Positions 1-4,331 of a stretch of DNA of 5,928 bases are shown here, one piece after another. The notes under the pieces were generated by a model. That model was not told where the DNA came from and made no database searches. It saw only the letters and a list, made by a program, of their open reading frames with translations. The stretch comes from Nitrospirota bacterium. Lineage in GTDB: Bacteria > Nitrospirota_A > Leptospirillia > Leptospirillales > Leptospirillaceae. How positions within the stretch are numbered: the stretch's first letter is position 1; every line of letters begins with the position of its first letter. A program made the position numbers and the translations under genes. The DNA lies in contig JAJYPO010000146.1 in the NCBI GenBank assembly GCA_021795275.1, positions 1 to 5,928 of the forward strand, read 5' to 3'.

Positions 1-172
1 TCGCGGAAATCTGGCAGTTGAGGGCTCCCTTGCCGAAAAAGGTCCCCTTCTTCTGGGCATTGAAGGCCGTCAGGTCGTCCTTGAACTCCTGGATGACCAC
101 CTTCGGATCGGTGGTGGCATAAAGGATCTTGGCCTTTCCTTCATAAAGCGTCGCATCGGGTTGCTGCAGCAC
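1..172 (-). CDS. purC: Phosphoribosylaminoimidazole-succinocarboxamide synthase (SAICAR synthetase), N-terminal part, 3' end outside window
   Basis: PurC joins CAIR and aspartate with ATP to give SAICAR in cytosolic de novo purine synthesis. Only the first 57 codons are visible; the frame stays open to the window edge. The N-terminal family pattern is clear: [15 protein letters not shown] at residues 9-23 (the glycine-rich ATP-binding strand-loop), then [14 protein letters not shown] at 29-42, then [10 protein letters not shown] at 47-56, matching the usual EFKDD-TAFN and GKG-LN-IS blocks. I chose the GTG at 172-170 because AGGAAAGG (187-180) sits seven bases upstream and the family normally has about eight residues before LYEGKAK. 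It begins two bases after the purB stop codon, so the two genes for consecutive steps are almost certainly cotranscribed and probably translationally coupled. Identity is secure; the 3' part cannot be judged. Confidence 0.94.
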   Translation of the reverse strand, partial: MLQQPDATLYEGKAKILYATTDPKVVIQEFKDDLTAFNAQKKGTFFGKGALNCQISA

Positions 173-190
173 TGTCAGACCTTTCCTGAC
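173..190 (-). promoter_or_regulatory. purC ribosome-binding site inside a small inverted repeat
   Basis: On the minus strand AGGAAAGG (187-180) lies seven bases before the purC GTG. It is framed by the inverted repeat GTCAG (190-186) and CTGAC (178-174), giving a possible 5-bp stem with a 7-base loop that holds most of the Shine-Dalgarno core. The purB stop TGA (177-175) lies within the right arm. The ribosome-binding site is well supported. The hairpin is short and its role is only inferred. Confidence 0.55.
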
Positions 191-1518
191 CGGGGATCTC
201 CATCGGAGCTTTGGGATTCCCCCAGGACCCGACGGTAAATGCCCTCGATATTGTGAGTAAACCGGACGGGGTCGAACGCCTTCCCAAGAAATCCCGCCCA
301 TTCATCCCCTTTCGGGAAGTCCGGGTGAGCCAGAAGGCGCTCCCGGAACTGCCCCCCCTCCTGATAGGTGGCCATGGCCGCCTCCTGGACGATCCGGTAG
401 GCCTCCTCCCGCGGAAGGCCGTTTCGGACGAGTTCGAGAAGGACACTCTGGGAATAGACGAGCCCTCCCGTGGCTTCGAGATTTTTGCGCATGCGCTCCG
501 GATAGACCACCAGATCCCGGAGAATCGTCCCCAACCGGTCGAGCATGTAGTCGACGAGGCAGAAGGCGTCCGGAAGGATCACCCGCTCCACCGAAGAATG
601 GCTGATGTCCCGTTCGTGCCAGAGGGCCACGTTTTCGAGGGCCGCTCCGGCATAGGACCGCAGGAGGCGGGCCAGGCCGGTAATGTTTTCCGATCCGACG
701 GGATTCCTTTTGTGGGGCATGGCGGAGGATCCCTTCTGCCCCGGCCGGAAGGGCTCCTCCGCCTCCTGGACCTCCGTCCTCTGGAGATGCCGGATCTCGA
801 CGGCCACCCGTTCAAGGGAGGCTCCGATTCCGGCAAGCACGGAAAAAAGCTCGGCATGGCGATCGCGGGAGACGACCTGGGTCGCCGCCGGCTCGACGGA
901 AAGTCCCAGCCCCTGAAGGATCTCCTCCTCAACCTCCGGGGGAATGGTCACGGCGGTTCCCATGGCCCCGGAGAGCTTTCCGACCCGGATCGACTCCCAG
1001 GCCTGGCGGAGCCGGTCCTGGTGGCGGCGGAATTCGGAGAGCCAGGAGAGGAATTTCATCCCGAAGACGATCGGCTCGCCGTGGATCCCGTGCGACCGGC
1101 CCACCATCAGGGTGTTTCGGTGGGCCCGGGCCTGTCGTTCGAGGATTTCGACAAACCGGTGGAGCTCGTCGGTCACAATATGGAGGGCGTCGGAGACAAG
1201 GAGGTTCTGGGCGGTATCGACGAGATCGGTCGAGGTCAGGCCAAAGTGAAGGACAGCCCGTCCCGCCTCCGGCATCTGCTCGGAGATCATCGTCAGAAAG
1301 GCAATGACATCGTGGCGGGTTTCGGCCTCGATCTCCTCCATGCGGGGGATGTCGATCCGGACGGGGGTCTCAAGGACGACCCGGGCTCCTTTGGAATCGA
1401 CGAACCCCTTTATTGAAAGGATGCGGGTCACCTCCCGTTCGACTCTGAGCCAGGTCTTGAGGCGGTGCTCGGTTTCAAAAAGCCCCTTCATGGGAGGGCG
1501 GCAATATCGGTCAATCAC
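175..1518 (-). CDS. purB: Adenylosuccinate lyase (PurB), 447 aa
   Basis: PurB cleaves fumarate from SAICAR (giving AICAR) and from adenylosuccinate (giving AMP) as a cytosolic homotetramer of the fumarase/aspartase superfamily. The superfamily signature [11 protein letters not shown] is at residues 263-273 and carries the mobile-loop catalytic serine. Other expected sites are present: TRHD with His69, HFGLTSTD with His91, and [10 protein letters not shown] (140-149), where His143 aligns with the catalytic histidine of the Bacillus and Thermotoga type enzymes. Length fits that 430-450 residue bacterial class. The start is taken as GTG 1518-1516: AGGAG (1530-1526) lies seven bases upstream, and the product then begins [10 protein letters not shown], matching the usual M-I-x-R-Y-x-x-P-x-M. 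An in-frame GTG at 1545 would add nine residues with no family support. The start overlaps the upstream ORF stop as GTGA, and purC follows after two bases. All key residues seen are intact. Confidence 0.97.
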   Translation of the reverse strand: MIDRYCRPPMKGLFETEHRLKTWLRVEREVTRILSIKGFVDSKGARVVLETPVRIDIPRMEEIEAETRHDVIAFLTMISEQMPEAGRAVLHFGLTSTDLVDTAQNLLVSDALHIVTDELHRFVEILERQARAHRNTLMVGRSHGIHGEPIVFGMKFLSWLSEFRRHQDRLRQAWESIRVGKLSGAMGTAVTIPPEVEEEILQGLGLSVEPAATQVVSRDRHAELFSVLAGIGASLERVAVEIRHLQRTEVQEAEEPFRPGQKGSSAMPHKRNPVGSENITGLARLLRSYAGAALENVALWHERDISHSSVERVILPDAFCLVDYMLDRLGTILRDLVVYPERMRKNLEATGGLVYSQSVLLELVRNGLPREEAYRIVQEAAMATYQEGGQFRERLLAHPDFPKGDEWAGFLGKAFDPVRFTHNIEGIYRRVLGESQSSDGDPRSGKV

Positions 1519-2027
1519 GTTGTGACTCCTGCGAAAGCCATGCACCCGTAGGTGGCGGGATGGGCCGCCGGATCGGAGACATAGAGGCGGAGATCCTTCC
1601 GGTCGAGAAGATTTCTGGAGACCTCCTGGACAAAGGGCTTGATCTCCGGAACCAGGGATTCGCTGTCAAGAACCACCGGCGTGACCGAAAGACCGGCCAC
1701 CGTGTCGTAGAGGCGCGTGACGAGATCTTTGGTCTCCCCTGGCCTGAAGGGAAGGATGACGAAGCCCTCCGGGAAGGGGCCCTCTCCCGGAATGAAGAGA
1801 AAGGAGGGCGGAATCTCCCTTCGGGCTCCCTGCCAGAAGGGGGAGAGCGTCCGGACCACAAGTCCCGAATACCAGTGGTCGAGCCAGAGAAGGGAGGGCT
1901 CCAGGGGCCCTCCGGTCCGCTGGAAAAAGATCCGGAGAGGCCTTGTGGGACCGAAGACCGGCTCCCCCCACAAAAGCACCAGTCCCGACAGCCCCGTATT
2001 GAAATGACTATCGGGGAGACGGCTCAA
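1515..2027 (-). CDS. Uncharacterised 170-aa protein between nusB and purB
   Basis: I do not recognise this protein. It is read from a TTG start (2027-2025) that overlaps the nusB stop as TTGA, with GGAGG (2039-2035) seven bases upstream. Its stop overlaps the purB start as GTGA. Such tight coupling at both ends argues for a genuine gene. The product is rich in proline (19) and has four tryptophans (20, 48, 52, 65) and one cysteine (162). It shows no signal peptide, no convincing transmembrane helix and no nucleotide-binding motif. The first 100 residues alternate short hydrophobic stretches with P/G turns (LVLLWGEPVFG at 16-26; FLFIPGEGPF at 76-85), which suggests a beta-rich fold. Residues 99-150 look more helical, with charged stretches. 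Function cannot be assigned; context would allow a role in translation or nucleotide metabolism, but that is guesswork. A long open frame on the opposite strand here is treated as a shadow. Confidence 0.66.
   Translation of the reverse strand: MSRLPDSHFNTGLSGLVLLWGEPVFGPTRPLRIFFQRTGGPLEPSLLWLDHWYSGLVVRTLSPFWQGARREIPPSFLFIPGEGPFPEGFVILPFRPGETKDLVTRLYDTVAGLSVTPVVLDSESLVPEIKPFVQEVSRNLLDRKDLRLYVSDPAAHPATYGCMAFAGVTT
1519..1530 (-). promoter_or_regulatory. purB ribosome-binding site deciding the GTG start
   Basis: AGGAG on the minus strand (1530-1526) is separated by seven bases from GTG 1518-1516. It lies inside the last codons of the upstream ORF, and together with the family N-terminus it favours this start over the in-frame GTG at 1545. 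Confidence 0.75.
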
Positions 2028-2575
2028 GAGGACCCCTCCCCTCCGGAAGCCGGAGACCCTTCCGCGGTCCTCCCGGCTCTCCCCGGCCTCTGCGATGAGA
2101 CGGGAGAGAAGGGACCCTTTTCGGGCGCATACCGGACTGCGGCTTCATGGAGAATGCCGTTGATGAAGGCCACCGCTTCAGGCTCCGAAAATTGGTGGGC
2201 CAGATCCAGGGCTTCGTCGACGGAGACCCGGAAGGGCATTCCGGGATCGAACAGGATCTCGCAGAGACCGAGACGGAGAATGTTCCGGTCGATGCGGGTC
2301 AGGCGCCCCAGGCTCCAGCCCCTCGCCAGCTCCTCGATCCGGCTGTCGATCTCACCCTTCCTGAAAAGGATCTCCGCATAGAGTCGGTCCCCGAAGGCAT
2401 TGGCCGTGGGGTCTTCTCCCTCCCACCTGAGGAGCTTCCTAAGGACAGGATCGTCCTGGGAATAGGATCCGTATTCGTCGGCAAAGAGGCGCTGGAGGAC
2501 CTTGCTCCGTGCCGCACGAAGAGCCCGTCTCCGCCCCGGCGACAGGGAGGGGGCGGGACGTTCCCCGCCTGTCAC
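2024..2575 (-). CDS. nusB: Transcription antitermination factor NusB, 183 aa, with a C-terminal tail
   Basis: NusB binds boxA RNA together with NusE (ribosomal protein S10) and supports antitermination during rRNA transcription. The fold's signature segments are present: GRRRALRAARSKVLQRLFADE at about 14-34 (the RR-A-R-LQ-L start), the run D77 to F99 covering I80-EELARGW and LTRIDRNILRLGLCEILF, then VSVDEALDLAHQFSEPEAVAFINGIL split across 118-142, including the conserved F-x-NGIL. Conserved sequence ends near residue 145. The last ~35 residues are rich in G, S, P and R and look disordered; typical NusB proteins are about 130-165 residues. The start is GTG 2575-2573, overlapping the ribH stop as GTGA, with a perfect AGGAGG (2587-2582) six bases upstream. 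The open frame extends further upstream but only through ribH. A ribH-nusB order is common in bacteria, which supports the call. Confidence 0.95.
   Translation of the reverse strand: MTGGERPAPSLSPGRRRALRAARSKVLQRLFADEYGSYSQDDPVLRKLLRWEGEDPTANAFGDRLYAEILFRKGEIDSRIEELARGWSLGRLTRIDRNILRLGLCEILFDPGMPFRVSVDEALDLAHQFSEPEAVAFINGILHEAAVRYAPEKGPFSPVSSQRPGRAGRTAEGSPASGGEGSS
2028..2039 (-). promoter_or_regulatory. Ribosome-binding site for the TTG-started ORF
   Basis: GGAGG on the minus strand (2039-2035) lies seven bases before TTG 2027-2025, inside the end of nusB. It is the main evidence that this rare start codon is used. Confidence 0.65.
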
Positions 2576-3060
2576 CTCCTCCCTCCTCCCGGAAGAGAGC
2601 GGGAGAGGCGGGCCATGGAAATCAGCGTCTCCGCCCCTTCCACCCCCTTGTGCCCAGACTTTCCCCCGACGCGGTCGAGGGCCTGGAGTAGCGTGTCGGT
2701 GGTGAGGATCCCGAAGACGACCGGAATGGTTCCGGCGGCATTGATCTGTCCGAGGCCAGCGGTGACCCCGGATACGACGGCCTCGTAATGGCCGGTTTCG
2801 CCACGGATGACACACCCCAGGCCCAGAACCCCATCAAAGGAACCCGAGTCGACCGCCTTCCGGACCACAAAGGGGAGCTCCAGGGCCCCGGGGACCCAAA
2901 CCACGGAGACTGCGGAGATCTTGGTTCCCGCACTCCGGAAGGCCCCGAGGGCCCCCTCCAGGAGGCGGTCCGTGACCAGACTGTTGTAACGGGCCACCGC
3001 CACCAGAAACCGGAATCCGCTCGCCGGAGCTTCCCCAGGAACGATCTCCTCGATTTTCAC
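2572..3060 (-). CDS. ribH: 6,7-dimethyl-8-ribityllumazine synthase (RibH), 162 aa
   Basis: RibH condenses 3,4-dihydroxy-2-butanone 4-phosphate with 5-amino-6-ribitylaminouracil to give 6,7-dimethyl-8-ribityllumazine, the penultimate step to riboflavin; bacterial forms are pentamers or 60-mer capsids. Motifs appear in family order: AVARYNSLVTDRLLEGA at 21-37 with Tyr25-Asn26 in the substrate pocket, WVPGALELP at 55-63, GCVIRGETGHYE at 82-93 with His91 at the catalytic position, and PVVFGILTTDTLLQALDR at 113-130 with Arg130 where the phosphate-binding arginine lies. The length is typical (about 155-165). GTG 3060-3058 is chosen because AAGGA (3071-3067) is six bases upstream and little normally precedes this N-terminus. 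The frame is open further upstream but that would overlap ribBA. One of the two substrates, DHBP, is made by RibBA just upstream. The stop overlaps nusB by four bases. Confidence 0.98.
   Translation of the reverse strand: MKIEEIVPGEAPASGFRFLVAVARYNSLVTDRLLEGALGAFRSAGTKISAVSVVWVPGALELPFVVRKAVDSGSFDGVLGLGCVIRGETGHYEAVVSGVTAGLGQINAAGTIPVVFGILTTDTLLQALDRVGGKSGHKGVEGAETLISMARLSRSLPGGGRR
2576..2590 (-). promoter_or_regulatory. nusB ribosome-binding site in a duplicated GGGAGGA tract
   Basis: On the minus strand 2590-2575 read GGGAGGAGGGAGGAGG, a tandem purine repeat. The copy AGGAGG at 2587-2582 is six bases from GTG 2575. A second AGGAG (2580-2576) abuts the start codon. The tract also encodes the end of lumazine synthase (PGGGRR). 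Confidence 0.75.
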
Positions 3061-3079
3061 CCTCCGTCCTTCCTTTCTC
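3061..3079 (-). promoter_or_regulatory. ribBA-ribH gap with repeated ribosome-binding cores
   Basis: The 19-base gap between the ribBA stop (3082-3080) and the ribH GTG contains, in minus-strand order, AAGGA (3075-3071), an overlapping AAGGA (3071-3067) and GGAGG (3065-3061). Only the second is optimally spaced, at six bases. No hairpin or terminator is present, so readthrough is expected. Confidence 0.6.
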
Positions 3080-4282
3080 TCAAAGCTTGTTGAGGATATG
3101 CCCGAGCTTGTCCCGCTTGGTCGCGAGGTAGCGCTTGTTGGACTCCCGGGGGAGAATCTCGATGGGGACCCGGGAGACGATTTCAAGTCCATACCCTTCA
3201 AGCCCCACGATCTTGCGGGGATTGTTGGTCATCAAAAGGAGCTTCGAGGCCCCGAGATGGCAAAGGATCTGGGCTCCCAGCCCGTAATCCCGGAGATCCT
3301 CCTTGAATCCCAGCTTCAGGTTGGCCTCCACCGTGTCATATCCCTGCTCCTGAAGGCGATAGGCCTTTATCTTGTTGGCCAGACCGATCCCCCGGCCCTC
3401 CTGGTTCATGTAGAGCAGGATGCCGCGCCCCTCCTTCTCGATCATCCGGAGGGATTCCTCGAGCTGGCTTCCGCAATCGCAGCGAAGGGAATGGAAGATG
3501 TCGCCGGTGACGCAACTCGAATGGACCCGCACCAGGGTCGGAATCTCCCGGTTGATCTCCCCCTTCACGAGAGCGATATGAGGACCGGTTCCCACGACAT
3601 CCTCGAAGACGACTGCCCGGAAATGGCCAAGTTCGGTCGGCAGGTCGGCCGAGGCCACCTCGGTCACGAGCTTCTCTTCGCGCTTCCTGTAGGCGATCAG
3701 GTCCCGGACGGTGGCAATGGGAATGCCGTGTTCTTGGGACACTGTCTTGAGATCGGGAAAACGCGCCATTGTACCATCTTCGTTCAGGATTTCACAGATG
3801 ACCCCCATCGGGATCAGCCCGGCGAGACGGGCCAGGTCGACCGATCCCTCCGTCTGGCCGGCACGCTTCAACACCCCGCCCGGCTTGGCGCGGATAGGGA
3901 AGATGTGGCCGGGCCGGACCAGATCGGAAGGACTGGCTTCCGGACGGACCATCAGCTGGATCGTGTGGGCGCGATCGAAGGCGGAGATCCCCGTTGTGAT
4001 CCCCTCCCTGGCATCGACGGAGATGGTGAAATCCGTTCCGAAGGAGGCCTCGTTGACCGAGGTCATGGGGTCGAGATGGAGGGACTCGGCCTTCTCCTGG
4101 GTGAGGGTGATGCAGATCAGCCCCCGGCCGTATTTGGCCATGAAGTTGATGGCTTCGGGGGTGGCGAACTGGGCGGCGATGACAAAGTCCCCCTCGTTTT
4201 CCCGATCCTCGTCGTCGGACAGGATGATCATCTTGCCGTTTCTGATGCGTTCGATGGCCTCTTCAATGGATATGGTCGACAC
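3080..4282 (-). CDS. ribBA: Bifunctional 3,4-dihydroxy-2-butanone 4-phosphate synthase / GTP cyclohydrolase II (RibBA), 400 aa
   Basis: RibBA makes both riboflavin precursors: the N-terminal half converts ribulose 5-phosphate to DHBP, and the C-terminal half opens GTP to a diaminopyrimidine. RibB half (about 1-200): acidic loop DDEDRENEGD at 23-32, GRGLIC at 52-57, TTGISAFDRAHTI at 96-108, RPGHIFP at 123-129, VICEI at 161-165. RibA half (about 205-400): zinc ligands Cys257, Cys268 and Cys270 (CVTGDIFHSLRCDC), MNQEGRGIGL at 292-301, LMTNNPRK at 350-357. At 142-145 the sequence is GQTE where the metal-binding histidine (GHTE) is expected in well-studied DHBP synthases. GTG 4282 is preferred because the product then begins like other RibBA proteins (SIEEAIERIRNGK) at the usual ~400 residues, with a weak GAGAG (4294-4290) seven bases upstream. 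The in-frame GTG at 4339 would add 19 very basic residues and overlap nadE by eight bases, without a properly spaced ribosome-binding site. Confidence 0.96.
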   Translation of the reverse strand: MSTISIEEAIERIRNGKMIILSDDEDRENEGDFVIAAQFATPEAINFMAKYGRGLICITLTQEKAESLHLDPMTSVNEASFGTDFTISVDAREGITTGISAFDRAHTIQLMVRPEASPSDLVRPGHIFPIRAKPGGVLKRAGQTEGSVDLARLAGLIPMGVICEILNEDGTMARFPDLKTVSQEHGIPIATVRDLIAYRKREEKLVTEVASADLPTELGHFRAVVFEDVVGTGPHIALVKGEINREIPTLVRVHSSCVTGDIFHSLRCDCGSQLEESLRMIEKEGRGILLYMNQEGRGIGLANKIKAYRLQEQGYDTVEANLKLGFKEDLRDYGLGAQILCHLGASKLLLMTNNPRKIVGLEGYGLEIVSRVPIEILPRESNKRYLATKRDKLGHILNKL

Positions 4283-4331
4283 TCTGGGTCTCTCTTTCTG
4301 CCGGCGTTGCCGCCGTGTCGGGCTCTTTGGG
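4283..4331 (-). other. nadE-ribBA gap (49 bases) without a recognisable regulatory element
   Basis: If ribBA starts at GTG 4282, 49 bases separate it from the nadE stop (4334-4332). The stretch is open in the ribBA frame and would encode basic residues. It is far too short for an FMN riboswitch and shows no terminator-like hairpin with a T run. Only a weak GAGAG precedes the start codon. Confidence 0.45.

Noticed and set aside
211..1416. 401-codon open frame on the plus strand opposite purB
   Set aside because: It lies exactly antisense to a clear PurB with intact catalytic motifs; its product is low-complexity and matches no family. Long antisense frames are expected from codon bias in GC-rich genes.
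1560..2381. 273-codon plus-strand frame opposite the unknown ORF and nusB
   Set aside because: It runs across the end of the definite nusB gene and has no recognisable domain, while the minus-strand ORF has coupled start and stop signals at both ends. This is the least certain of the antisense rejections because the competing ORF is itself uncharacterised.
2576..2815. Longer nusB frame starting at 2815
   Set aside because: The extra N-terminal residues are an out-of-frame reading of ribH, with arginine/glycine-rich sequence unlike NusB; GTG 2575 has a perfect ribosome-binding site.
4283..4331. Possible FMN riboswitch before ribBA
   Set aside because: Only 49 bases are available and none of the conserved RFN element blocks is visible. 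Any such element would have to lie upstream of nadE, outside the window.
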